From Paraburkholderia oxyphila NBRC 105797 (GTDB taxonomy: Bacteria; Pseudomonadota; Gammaproteobacteria; Burkholderiales; Burkholderiaceae), in the NCBI RefSeq assembly GCF_000685075.1, contig NZ_BAYD01000089.1:1-43300 (forward strand): a DNA stretch of 43,300 nucleotides. The letters run 5' to 3'. Position 1 is the first letter of the stretch. Each line of letters starts with the position of its first letter. The position numbers and the translations under genes are program-made. Under the pieces are notes generated by a model. It was not told the origin of the DNA and did not search any database. It worked only from the letters and a program-made list of their open reading frames with translations. Shown here piece after piece: positions 18,474-26,820 of this stretch.

Positions 18474-19780
18474 GCGGGCGCGACGCGGCCTTGCGCGTCG
18501 AAATGGTAGAGGCCTTGCAGATAGCCGAGGCCGAACAGCATCAGCACGCTGCTGTAGTAGCCGGGCGGCGACTTCTGCGCGAGCGCGCGGCTGCGCTGGA
18601 CCTGCGCGTCGGCGAGGTCGGTGCGGCCCAGCGCCGAAAGATACGGGGCGACCGCTGCGGAGAAGCCGCCATTGCCTTCGTTCGGTCCCGCCGTGCCGGT
18701 TTGCGTGTCCACGCGCTCGGGCGGGAAGCCGTGCGCCGCCACGAAGCTCGAGAGCGGCGCGAAAGTCGCGAGCGTGGCGCTGCGCAACGGATCGTCGTAA
18801 GCGAGCATGCCCGCCCACAGGTAGACGCGGATCGCGTTATAGGCGCTTTCGGCGTGAGTCTGCGCATCGGGGGCGAAGGCGCCCTTGCCGCCGTTCTGGG
18901 CGCGATATTCCACCCAGTCCGGCGAGTAGCCGTGCGGCGCCGTGCCGTTGACGAGCTGCGTCGAACTGTCGAGCATCGCCTTCCATTCAGGCGCTTCCGG
19001 CGCGGCCTGCAGTGCGAGCGCGAAGCGCCGCATCAGCTGCAGCGGCACATAGCTCGGATTGAGCCGCCACGTGTTCTTGTCGAGCTTGAAACCCACCGGC
19101 CCGGGCAGCACGGTGCGGCCGAGGCCCGGCAGCTCGGCGCTCTCCTGGCGCACGATGTTGCGCGCCATCAGCATGCCGAGCGCGGTGTAGCGGCGCTCGT
19201 TCCAGAGGCGCCCCGCTTCGAGCAGCGTGTAGGCGATCCAGAGGTCGGCGTCGCTGGCGGAGTGCGCGTCGATCACACCCCACGCGGGCTTTTGCGCATG
19301 CGCACCACCCGCGTCGCTCGCCGCGCCGCTGGCGGTGGCGCCCGATGCTGCGGAGGCGGGCAGGGCCGCGCCGTCTTCGCCGATATCGGTGCGCCCCCAG
19401 ATCCACGCGGGCAGGTGGGTGGCGAGATCGCCCTGGGCGAGATTGTTCTCGGTCCACGTGAGGACCTTGTCGAAGCTCGCGCGGTCGTTCGCGACGAGCG
19501 CGAAGAACAACGCGTAGGACTGGCCCTCCGACACGGTGACCTGGCGCGGCGTGCTCGCGTCGATGACGCGGCCGTCGGCGCTGATCAGGTCGTGCTTGAA
19601 GGTGTTCCAGTCGGGCCATGCGCAGGCGGCGGCCGGCGAAGACGGCGCTTGCGCCGTGCCGCCCGCGCCCGCCGCCGCGGACGTGCCGGCTGCATGGGCC
19701 ACCTCGAGAGGCAACAGCGGCGCGAGCACGCAGGCGCTGGCCGCGAGCCAGCGCGCGAGGCTGGACGATGCGCGGCGCAT
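18443..19780 (-). CDS. bcsZ: Periplasmic endo-1,4-beta-glucanase BcsZ (GH8)
   Basis: 445 residues with an N-terminal signal peptide (ACVLAPLLPLEVAHA). Family GH8 signatures: CAWPDWNTFK near 53, the general acid Glu85 in SEGQSY, and the GH8 signature ASDADLWIAYTLLEAGRLW (175-193). BcsZ trims cellulose in the periplasm and influences crystallinity and export. Two oddities: the position of the E. coli catalytic base (YDAIRVY) reads YNAIRVY here (Asn315), and a ~30-residue Ala/Gly/Ser-rich insertion lies at about 133-164 within the catalytic domain. The ATG at 19780 follows the bcsB stop by 2 nt. Confidence 0.93.
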   Translation of the reverse strand: MRRASSSLARWLAASACVLAPLLPLEVAHAAGTSAAAGAGGTAQAPSSPAAACAWPDWNTFKHDLISADGRVIDASTPRQVTVSEGQSYALFFALVANDRASFDKVLTWTENNLAQGDLATHLPAWIWGRTDIGEDGAALPASAASGATASGAASDAGGAHAQKPAWGVIDAHSASDADLWIAYTLLEAGRLWNERRYTALGMLMARNIVRQESAELPGLGRTVLPGPVGFKLDKNTWRLNPSYVPLQLMRRFALALQAAPEAPEWKAMLDSSTQLVNGTAPHGYSPDWVEYRAQNGGKGAFAPDAQTHAESAYNAIRVYLWAGMLAYDDPLRSATLATFAPLSSFVAAHGFPPERVDTQTGTAGPNEGNGGFSAAVAPYLSALGRTDLADAQVQRSRALAQKSPPGYYSSVLMLFGLGYLQGLYHFDAQGRVAPAWTTRCPAPR

Positions 19781-19782
19781 GA

Positions 19783-22230
19783 TCAGTCTCCGGTGCGGCG
19801 CAAGGCCATGCGGCCCAGCGCCCAGAACACCGTGAATGCGACGATGAGACCGGCCAGGATGCCCGCAAGCGCCATCAGCGACGGATAGCGCGAGATGTGC
19901 ACCCACAGGCGCGCATACCACGGCAGGTCGCCGACGAAGTAGCGCTCGCCCACGCGCAGACCTTCCACCTCGCCGTGCCGCACGACGCTCAGGTCGCCGT
20001 GTATGAGCGCGACCGTGGTGCTGTCCTGCAGGGCGTCGAGCACGTCGCCGAGCTGCGCCGAGGACGTGCTGGTGAGCGCCACGACGCTGCGGTCCGACGT
20101 GAGCGGCGACTCGAACCCGATCAGCGCGGCCATCGGCCCGCCGAGCGAGACGATCGAGCGGCCCTTGGGCGTGGCTTCGTCGTCGTCCTCGGTGCCGCCG
20201 AGCCAGCCCGGCCAGCCGCCCTTCTGGTCGCGCGTCGCCACTTCCGTCTTGCCCTGCTCGATGAGCAGCGGCAGGTCTTTGCCCCACTTGGAGAGCAGAT
20301 TCGCGGCCGAGCCCGAGCCGATCACGAGCAGATCGTCGTCACTCACGCTGTCGATCTGGCTGGCGGGCGTGAGCTTCACGCGCAGCGTGGGCAGGCCGGT
20401 CCATTGGCCCATGTGGCCGAGCATCGTGAGCAAGGCCTCCTGATCCTTCGCGTCGGGCGCGTCGGGAATCACCACGGCCGTTTCCGAGAGGTCCGCCATG
20501 CGCGTGAACGGATAGCCGCTGTTGGCGAAGTAGGCGAGGTTCGGCAGCGCCGTGTAGTGCGCGAAGCCGCTGAAGTCGACCACCGAGTCGGGGTCGACGG
20601 CGGCGCGCGCGACGTCGGCGGCCGTCGACGAGCACAGGCCCGTCTTCTGCGAGTCGATATGGAACTGGAACTGGAACTGGTTGTTCGAGCCCACACGGAA
20701 CGCCGGAATCTCGAGGTTGCTCGTGGCGCGCGCATCGGTGCCCGAGAGCAGCGGCACGGCGATACGCGTCTCGTCGGAGGCACGCGTGATCGGCTTCAGG
20801 CGCTGCGAGCGCACGAGCTGCTCGTTGATGCTCACGTTGAGGATCGAGTCGTTCCACGTCGACGGCGCCGTGTAGCGATAGCGGATGTCGAGCGGCACGT
20901 TGCTGTGCGCCCACGCGTAGAGGTCGGCCGGCACGCGCATGTTCACGCGGATCGCGGGCGGGTTGTAGCCCGAGACCTGCAGCTGCTGCGGGTCGCTCAC
21001 GAGTTCGCGCAGCATCACCGGGCGGTCGGTGGGCACCCAGTTGGGCGCGTCATAGGGCTTGCGCGCAGGGCCGAGATCCACGGACTGCACCACCACGCTG
21101 CTGCCCGCCATGCCGGCCTGGCCGAGCACGAGCGCGTCAGCGGCCTTCTCGAGTTCCTCGGGCGTGCGGCCCGCGAGCACGAGCAGCTTGCGGCCCGATT
21201 GCGGATCGGCGGCGGGATTGTTCATCACCGTGATCGTCGGGCCCTTGATCTCGGGCAGCGTGATGCCCTCAGGCACCTGGCCCGGCAGCGCGAACGCGAT
21301 GGCATTGGCGTCGGCGGGCGCTGTGCGCGCGACAGGAAAACGTGCGCCGCGATAGCTCGCGAGCGCGCCGAACCACGACGCGACTACGCCCGCCGCGCGC
21401 AGCGTGGGCACGCCCGCGTTGGCCGCGAGCACGAACGGCAGGCGCAGGAGGCTTTGGTCGTGCTTGTCGAAGAACGGCGCGGGCAGCAGCCCGAGACTGT
21501 TGGGCAGGTCGATGGCCGCCGTATTGAGCGTGAGCGTGCTTTCAGGCGCGACGTCGGCCCACAGTGCCGAGTGATACGGGTCTTCGCAGTGATCGAGCGT
21601 GTAGTGCGCGATCATCTGCACGTTGATGCGATTGAAGTCGGTAAAGAGCCGCGGATCGAGATTGATCTCGCTCGTCACGAGTTGGCCGGCCGTTTCCTTC
21701 ACGAGCGGAATGGTGGCGACCACTTCGCCGTTCACGAACACTTTCAGATGCGACAGCGGATAGATGAGCGACGGCGAGTACGTATAGAGGAGCCGCAGCT
21801 TCGCGCTGGTCACGACCTCGTCGGTGCGCACCTCGACATTCATGTAGCCGGTGGGGTCGAGCCCGCGTAGCTCCAGCGGGCCGTAGGAACCCAGTTGACG
21901 CAGCGTGAAGACGTGCGTGCGCGGCAGGCCCATCGGGGCGGATGCGGCATTGGCGGCGGCGGGCATCGCGATCGTGCCGGGCGCGGTCTGGATGACGGCG
22001 GGGCCGCTGCCGCCCGCGGTGGTCGCGATGGTGCCGGGCACGCCGCCCAGCGAAGCATCGGGGGAGCCGGCGGTGGTGCTCGAGGCTGCGGAAGCCGGCG
22101 CGGCAGGCGCCGTGGCGGATGCTGCGCCGGGAGTCGCTTTGACAGCCGGCTTGTCGGCTGCAAGAAGGCTGGACGTCAACAGCAGGCCAGCCGTCAACGC
22201 GCCAAGGCGGACAGGTACGGAAACTCGCAT
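19783..22230 (-). CDS. bcsB: Cellulose synthase regulatory subunit BcsB
   Basis: 815-residue periplasmic partner of BcsA, tethered to the inner membrane. The signal peptide (LGALTAGLLLTSSLLA) precedes an Ala/Pro/Thr-rich linker to about residue 110. The two carbohydrate-binding/flavodoxin-like domain pairs follow (FTLRQLGSYGPLELRG; LDHCEDPYHSALWADV), and a C-terminal membrane anchor (LMALAGILAGLIVAFTVFWAL) lies near 785-805, next to which the amphipathic helix packs on BcsA. ATG 22230 has AAGGGG 9 nt upstream and the signal peptide begins there; an earlier in-frame start (22278) is not supported. First gene of the operon. In most genera bcsB follows bcsA directly; here six genes lie between them. 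Confidence 0.95.
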   Translation of the reverse strand: MRVSVPVRLGALTAGLLLTSSLLAADKPAVKATPGAASATAPAAPASAASSTTAGSPDASLGGVPGTIATTAGGSGPAVIQTAPGTIAMPAAANAASAPMGLPRTHVFTLRQLGSYGPLELRGLDPTGYMNVEVRTDEVVTSAKLRLLYTYSPSLIYPLSHLKVFVNGEVVATIPLVKETAGQLVTSEINLDPRLFTDFNRINVQMIAHYTLDHCEDPYHSALWADVAPESTLTLNTAAIDLPNSLGLLPAPFFDKHDQSLLRLPFVLAANAGVPTLRAAGVVASWFGALASYRGARFPVARTAPADANAIAFALPGQVPEGITLPEIKGPTITVMNNPAADPQSGRKLLVLAGRTPEELEKAADALVLGQAGMAGSSVVVQSVDLGPARKPYDAPNWVPTDRPVMLRELVSDPQQLQVSGYNPPAIRVNMRVPADLYAWAHSNVPLDIRYRYTAPSTWNDSILNVSINEQLVRSQRLKPITRASDETRIAVPLLSGTDARATSNLEIPAFRVGSNNQFQFQFHIDSQKTGLCSSTAADVARAAVDPDSVVDFSGFAHYTALPNLAYFANSGYPFTRMADLSETAVVIPDAPDAKDQEALLTMLGHMGQWTGLPTLRVKLTPASQIDSVSDDDLLVIGSGSAANLLSKWGKDLPLLIEQGKTEVATRDQKGGWPGWLGGTEDDDEATPKGRSIVSLGGPMAALIGFESPLTSDRSVVALTSTSSAQLGDVLDALQDSTTVALIHGDLSVVRHGEVEGLRVGERYFVGDLPWYARLWVHISRYPSLMALAGILAGLIVAFTVFWALGRMALRRTGD

Positions 22231-22530
22231 CGCAAACGGCCCCTTGTTGTGTTCGCGACGGCTACCTCCGATTTGCACAGTCAGCCGTCTGGTGATATTG
22301 GCGGTCTAGCGTCGCCCGCCGGGCACTGCGCTGACACATCTCGAAATTCGTCGGAGTTTATCTGACTCTCATCAATCGCGGCAGATGATTGCTCACCGTT
22401 TATTGCAGGCAAATCGTTAACTATTGTTACGTGACAGATAAGTATTGACGGCAGCCCCACTTTTGTACTGCGGGGATCCTCGCGCGGCGTTACGCGTTGC
22501 GAATGCGCGTCTCGCGCTCGGCGCGCGTTT
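22231..22530 (-). promoter_or_regulatory. Leader and promoter region of the cellulose operon
   Basis: Gene-free 300 bp between the bcsB start and the end of the LysR gene. Its core (about 22371-22445) is much more AT-rich than the surroundings and holds closely spaced GTTAAC / GTTACG direct repeats and a GTGAC..GTATTGAC pair on the plus strand. That suggests regulator sites. I found no convincing -35/-10 pair and no GG-N10-GC sigma-54 signature. In Burkholderia cenocepacia the bcs operon is known to be controlled by c-di-GMP-responsive regulators acting upstream of bcsB. Confidence 0.4.
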
Positions 22531-23802
22531 TTATCGCGCGGCCAGTTTGCCGATCCGGCCTTCCGCCCCGCGTGTGGAGGGCTGGGCATCGGCTGCCGCG
22601 AGCCGGATCGCATCGATCAGCGCGCGCGCTGCGGGTGAAGGCGTGCTGTCCGCGCGCAAGGTGAGGCCGATCTCGCGCCGCGAGCCCGAGAGCGGCACGT
22701 CGAGCACCGCGAGTTGGCCCGACGCGATCTCGTAGTGCAACTGCTGCACGCAGACCGCGGCGATCATGTCCGTGCCCATCAGCACGCCGCGAATCACCGC
22801 GAGGTCGGCGGTCTCGACGCTCGGCATCGGCGGCTTGAGCTTCAGGCGCCTGAACTGCGCTTCGAAGAGCGCGTGCGCGGGCGAATGCATGCGCGGGGCG
22901 ATCCATTGCGCATCGCGCAGGTCGCTCAGGCTCATGCCATTCTGCCGCGCGAGCGGATGGCTGCTGCGTGCGAGCACGACCATGTCTTCGGCCATCAGGC
23001 GCTCATTGGCTAGCCCGCTCGCCGCGTCGTCTTCGCGCAGCGCGCCGAGCATGAAATCGATGTCTCCCGCGTGTAAGCGCGCCACCAGCACGTCATAGGC
23101 GCTTTCGTCCGTGACCACACGAACACCGGGATGCAACGCGCTCATGCGCACGATGGCGGCGGGAAGCATCAGTGTGCGGCCGAGCGGCAGCGCACCCACC
23201 GTTACCGTGCCCTGAATGGTGCCGTGCAGCGCGGCGATGTCGTCGGGCACATGGCGCAGCTCGTTCAGCGCGCGCCTCACGCGCAGAAGGAAAATCTCGC
23301 CCTCGGGCGTGAGTTGCAAGCCGAGCGGGCTGCGGTGAAACAGCGTGATGCCCGAGCCGCTTTCGAGCACGCGCATGGCGCTGCTCACGGCCGGCTGGCT
23401 GATGCCGAACGCGGCCGCCGTGCTCGGCATGTGACGGTGGCGCGCGAGCGCCACGAAGAGTTGCAGGCGCCGCGTATTGAGCAGCCACGGCGGCAGGGTG
23501 CCTTCGGGCGGGGCGCGGCGGTGCGTCTGGCGCGTCTTGCACCATTGTGCAAGCGTTTCGAGCTCGATAAAGATGCGCGCGCAACGATCCAGCACGACGT
23601 GCCCTGCGGCGGTGGGCAGCATACCGGAGGCCTTGCGCTCGAAGAGCGGCTCGCCGAGCGCCGTTTCGAGTTCCTGCACCGAGCGCGTGACGGCCGATTG
23701 CGCACGGTAGAGCGAGGCGGCGGCGCGCGTGGCGCTGCCCGTGCCGGCGACGAGACGGAACGCGTGCAGATGCGCGAGGTTGAGGAGATCGGTGGGATTC
23801 AT
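22531..23802 (-). CDS. LysR-type regulator with two HTH domains
   Basis: 423 residues, about 120 more than a normal LysR protein. Two complete LysR-type winged-helix motifs occur in tandem. The first is near residues 9-78 (SATRAAASLYRAQSAVTRSVQELETALGEPLFERK), the second near 110-180 (PSTAAAFGISQPAVSSAMRVLESGSGITLFHRS). A standard substrate-binding domain follows from about 195. The frame is intact, so this is a true tandem arrangement, not a frameshift artefact. It ends 300 bp upstream of bcsB on the same strand and is divergent from the LprI gene; neither link proves a target. Ligand unknown. Confidence 0.88.
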   Translation of the reverse strand: MNPTDLLNLAHLHAFRLVAGTGSATRAAASLYRAQSAVTRSVQELETALGEPLFERKASGMLPTAAGHVVLDRCARIFIELETLAQWCKTRQTHRRAPPEGTLPPWLLNTRRLQLFVALARHRHMPSTAAAFGISQPAVSSAMRVLESGSGITLFHRSPLGLQLTPEGEIFLLRVRRALNELRHVPDDIAALHGTIQGTVTVGALPLGRTLMLPAAIVRMSALHPGVRVVTDESAYDVLVARLHAGDIDFMLGALREDDAASGLANERLMAEDMVVLARSSHPLARQNGMSLSDLRDAQWIAPRMHSPAHALFEAQFRRLKLKPPMPSVETADLAVIRGVLMGTDMIAAVCVQQLHYEIASGQLAVLDVPLSGSRREIGLTLRADSTPSPAARALIDAIRLAAADAQPSTRGAEGRIGKLAAR

Positions 23803-24101
23803 GGAGCCCCCGCAATCCGATACGCATGATCGGCCGGTAGATCGAGACGCTCCTTCGAGTTGGGGGTGTGCTCTTTCATGCGGGTCTCCACGCTGACGGG
23901 GTGATTCTGCGCTGCTTCCGCAATCGGTGTCTGGAAGCGGGCATACAGGCAGACACCGGCCGCCACGCTGCGCCTTCCTGTATCCTCCATCGCGCTTTGT
24001 CGGGCCGTACGCCCGTGTGTTTCACGGCGCCGGTCTTCAATATGGGCGAAGCACGGTCAAGTGAGCAGACTGTCCCGAACACTACTTCCAGACAAAACGC
24101 G
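23803..24101. other. Intergenic region between divergent genes
   Basis: Lies between the LysR start and the LprI-domain gene. No gene, repeat or recognisable promoter stands out. Confidence 0.4.
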
Positions 24102-25166
24102 ATGAATCGATTTATTTCGCATACCGTATTGGGCACGCTTGCCTTGGCTGGAGCACTGCTCGTGCCAGGCATCGCGGCGGCGGCCAGCTTCGATTGCAGC
24201 AAGGCTGCTTCGGCTACCGAAAAGCGCATCTGTGCTTCGCCGCGCCTCAGCAGCATGGATACGCAACTCACCGCGCTCTATCAGAAGCGCGCCGCCGGCG
24301 CGGACGCCGCGGCATGGCGCGACGATCAACGCGCGTGGCTGCGCGAGCGCGATCAGTGCGGCGACGCGGCCTGTCTCGCACAGGCATATAGCGAGCGCCT
24401 CGTCGTGCTCGCGAACGGCGCGGGTCCGTTCCACTGGCAAGGCAAGTGGTGGCGCGTGGATGCGAGCGGCCACTATGGTTCCGCGCTCACGATCAAGAAT
24501 GTTTCGCCGCATGGCATGCAGTTCGGATTCGACGCCTACGCGGGCGCCAACTCGGGCGCGCTCGAAGGCAGCGCGGCATTCGGCAAGGACCAGGCGGCGC
24601 ATTACACGGGCAACGCGAAGGACTTCACGCAAAACTGCGAACTGACCTTCAGGCGCAAGATCAACCGCATCGAGGTCGCGCAGCAGGGCGATTCGGGGGA
24701 CTGCGGCGCGGGTGCGGGCGTGCTCTTCGACGGCACTTACGTGAGCGCCGCACAGGACCCGAATGCGAAGGCGGATCTGCTTACGCTCGGGGTCGTGAAG
24801 ACGTCCGCGCAGGACGACGCCATCCGCAAGTTGCTGGGCCGCGACTACGATGCGCTGCTCGCTACAGCCGGCTCCGTGAGCGACGACAGCGCCGCTGCCG
24901 GCATGCCGGGCGTCACGGTGGTCGGCACGTTCGTGCGCGGCATCGCGTGCGATACGAAAGCGATCGTCATGTACGACGCGAGCGGCCACTACTGGATTGC
25001 GCTGTGGTCGCCGCAGGCGCAAGCGGGCAAGGACGGCACGAGCATCACGGAACTGAAGTACTACACCAACGTGGCCGCCGACAAAAAGGCGCTGCCGAAG
25101 CCGATCGACGCGCAACGCAATCAGGTGTGCCCCTCGGAGCGGGAGGTCGTGCGGATGATGCCGTGA
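24102..25166 (+). CDS. Secreted protein with LprI-like (DUF1311) domain
   Basis: 354 residues with a clear signal peptide (LGTLALAGALLVPGIAAAA). Residues about 29-108 carry the LprI/DUF1311 pattern: FDCSKAASATEKRICASPRLSSMDTQL, then DDQRAWLRERDQCGDAACLAQAYSERL, with conserved cysteines. Members include a mycobacterial lysozyme inhibitor, but most are uncharacterised periplasmic proteins. The C-terminal ~240 residues are unassigned and contain two further Cys. The ATG at 24102 is chosen because the signal peptide starts there; the frame is open upstream to 23868 without support. No partner gene is evident. Confidence 0.8.
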   Translation: MNRFISHTVLGTLALAGALLVPGIAAAASFDCSKAASATEKRICASPRLSSMDTQLTALYQKRAAGADAAAWRDDQRAWLRERDQCGDAACLAQAYSERLVVLANGAGPFHWQGKWWRVDASGHYGSALTIKNVSPHGMQFGFDAYAGANSGALEGSAAFGKDQAAHYTGNAKDFTQNCELTFRRKINRIEVAQQGDSGDCGAGAGVLFDGTYVSAAQDPNAKADLLTLGVVKTSAQDDAIRKLLGRDYDALLATAGSVSDDSAAAGMPGVTVVGTFVRGIACDTKAIVMYDASGHYWIALWSPQAQAGKDGTSITELKYYTNVAADKKALPKPIDAQRNQVCPSEREVVRMMP

Positions 25167-25262
25167 AGCGGCGCCTCGCCAACGCTCGCGCGCGGACGTG
25201 GGCGCGAAACAGGCACAATAGCGCTACGGTTAAAGCGTTCGCACGAAGAGGAGTGAATTTCG

Positions 25263-26369
25263 ATGACTGACACGGTCGATTGCGTCGTGATCGGTGCGGG
25301 GGTGGTTGGCCTGGCGATCGCACGAGCGTGCGCGCTGCAAGGCTGGGAGACGGTGCTCGTCGAGGCGGAGAACGCCATCGGCACGGGCACCAGCTCGCGC
25401 AATAGCGAGGTGATTCACGCGGGCATCTATTATCCGCAGGGCTCGCTCAAGGCGCGGCTATGCGTGCAGGGCAAGCAGCGCCTCTACGCTTACTGCGACG
25501 AGAAGGGCGTGCCGTACGAGCGCTGCGGCAAGTTCATCGTCGCGACGCACGAAGGGCAGCTCGATGCGCTGCGAGCAATACGTGCCGCCGCCGCGGCCAA
25601 CGGCGTGGACGACCTGCGCTGGCTCGAACGCGGCGAAGCGCAGGCGCGCGAGCGCGCGCTCCATTGCGTGGCGGCGCTCGAGTCGCCCTCAACGGGCATT
25701 GTGGACAGCCACGGCCTCATGCTCGCGCTGCAAGGCGATTTCGAGGCGGCCGGCGGCATGCTCGCATTCTGCTCGCCGGTGAAGGGCGGCGTGGCGCAAG
25801 CCGGGCAGCCGATTCTGCTGAAGGTGGGCGGCGAAGAACCGATGGAACTGTGCGCGCGGCGTGTGATCAATAGCGCAGGGCTTTACGCGCAACAGGTGGC
25901 GGCGTCGATCGACGGCATCCCGGCCGGCTCGATCGCATCGGGGCGCTATGCCAAGGGCAATTACTATTCGCTTTCGGGTGCCTCGCCGTTCTCGCGCCTC
26001 ATCTATCCGATTCCCGAAGAGGGCGGCCTGGGCGTCCACCTGACGATCGATCTCGGCCATCAGGCGCGCTTCGGCCCCGACGTCGAGTGGATCGACACGA
26101 TCGACTACACCGTCGACCCCAGCCGTTCGGCGAAATTCTACGAGGCGATCCGCAGCTACTGGCCCGATTTGCCCGATGACGCTTTGCAGCCGGGCTATGC
26201 GGGCATCCGCCCGAAGCTGGCGGGCGCCAGTGACTTCCTGATTCAGGATGCGCGCGAGCATGGCGTGCGCGGGCTCGTGAATCTTTACGGTATCGAATCG
26301 CCGGGATTGACGGCCTCGCTCGCGATTGCGGAAGAAGTGGTCGCGCGGTTGAACGGCGAGGCGTGGTAA
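25263..26369 (+). CDS. FAD-dependent oxidoreductase, LhgO-like
   Basis: 368 residues of the DAO family (PF01266), closest in appearance to L-2-hydroxyglutarate oxidase/dehydrogenase. The dinucleotide-binding fold is VVIGAGVVGLAIAR (8-21), followed by the family motif SSRNSEVIHAGIYYP and, near the C-terminus, YAGIRPKL and LVNLYGIESPGLTASLAIAEEV. The likely reaction is flavin-linked oxidation of L-2-hydroxyglutarate or a similar 2-hydroxyacid, feeding electrons to the quinone pool. AGGAG lies upstream of the ATG at a slightly long spacing. The ABM-fold gene follows after 67 bp and is probably co-transcribed. Confidence 0.85.
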   Translation: MTDTVDCVVIGAGVVGLAIARACALQGWETVLVEAENAIGTGTSSRNSEVIHAGIYYPQGSLKARLCVQGKQRLYAYCDEKGVPYERCGKFIVATHEGQLDALRAIRAAAAANGVDDLRWLERGEAQARERALHCVAALESPSTGIVDSHGLMLALQGDFEAAGGMLAFCSPVKGGVAQAGQPILLKVGGEEPMELCARRVINSAGLYAQQVAASIDGIPAGSIASGRYAKGNYYSLSGASPFSRLIYPIPEEGGLGVHLTIDLGHQARFGPDVEWIDTIDYTVDPSRSAKFYEAIRSYWPDLPDDALQPGYAGIRPKLAGASDFLIQDAREHGVRGLVNLYGIESPGLTASLAIAEEVVARLNGEAW

Positions 26370-26436
26370 CGTTAGGCGCGCGCCGCAACTGCGCGCGCAT
26401 TCATGAAGCAAATGAGCGAAAAGAAAGGAGCAGAAC

Positions 26437-26730
26437 GTGGTCTACGAAATGGCGCACATCTCCGTGCTGGCTGGCAAGAACGCCGAATTTGAAGCTGCCG
26501 TGGGGCAAGCCCTGCCGCTATTCCACCGCGCGCGCGGCTGCACCGGTGTCGAATTGCAGCGCAGTGTGGAGGAGCCGAATCAGTACGTGCTCGTCGTGCA
26601 ATGGGACACGGTGGAAGACCATATGGTCCACTTTCGCGAGTCCGCCGACTTCCAGGTGTGGCGGGGGCTCGTGGGTCCGTACTTCGAGAAGCCGCCGGTT
26701 GTGGGGCATACGCAGGTGGTGGTGAAGTAA
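26437..26730 (+). CDS. ABM-fold monooxygenase-like protein
   Basis: 97 residues matching the antibiotic biosynthesis monooxygenase domain (PF03992), a dimeric alpha/beta barrel: VYEMAHISVLAGKNAEFEAAV, an R-GCTGVELQRS turn, YVLVVQWDTVEDHMVHF and a closing PYFEKPPVVGHTQVV strand. Members oxidise quinol-like compounds without cofactors or act as heme-related or unknown proteins. GTG start at 26437 with AAAGGAG 6 nt upstream. Downstream of the flavoprotein, 67 bp away. Confidence 0.82.
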   Translation: MVYEMAHISVLAGKNAEFEAAVGQALPLFHRARGCTGVELQRSVEEPNQYVLVVQWDTVEDHMVHFRESADFQVWRGLVGPYFEKPPVVGHTQVVVK

Positions 26731-26783
26731 GCGGCGAGCGAGTTGCGAGCGCTTGCCGTGCCGCACGACGCTTGCATGCCTCT

Positions 26784-26820
26784 GGGGTGAGGGATCGGCA
26801 CCCGCTCAAACTCTCACCCC
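26784..26820. terminator. Weak hairpin between convergent genes
   Basis: GGGGTGAG / CTCACCCC arms with a 21-nt loop between the ABM gene and the end of nasS, followed by an A/C-rich stretch. The right arm overlaps the nasS stop region. Stem length is modest and no T-run follows, so terminator function is doubtful. Confidence 0.25.
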
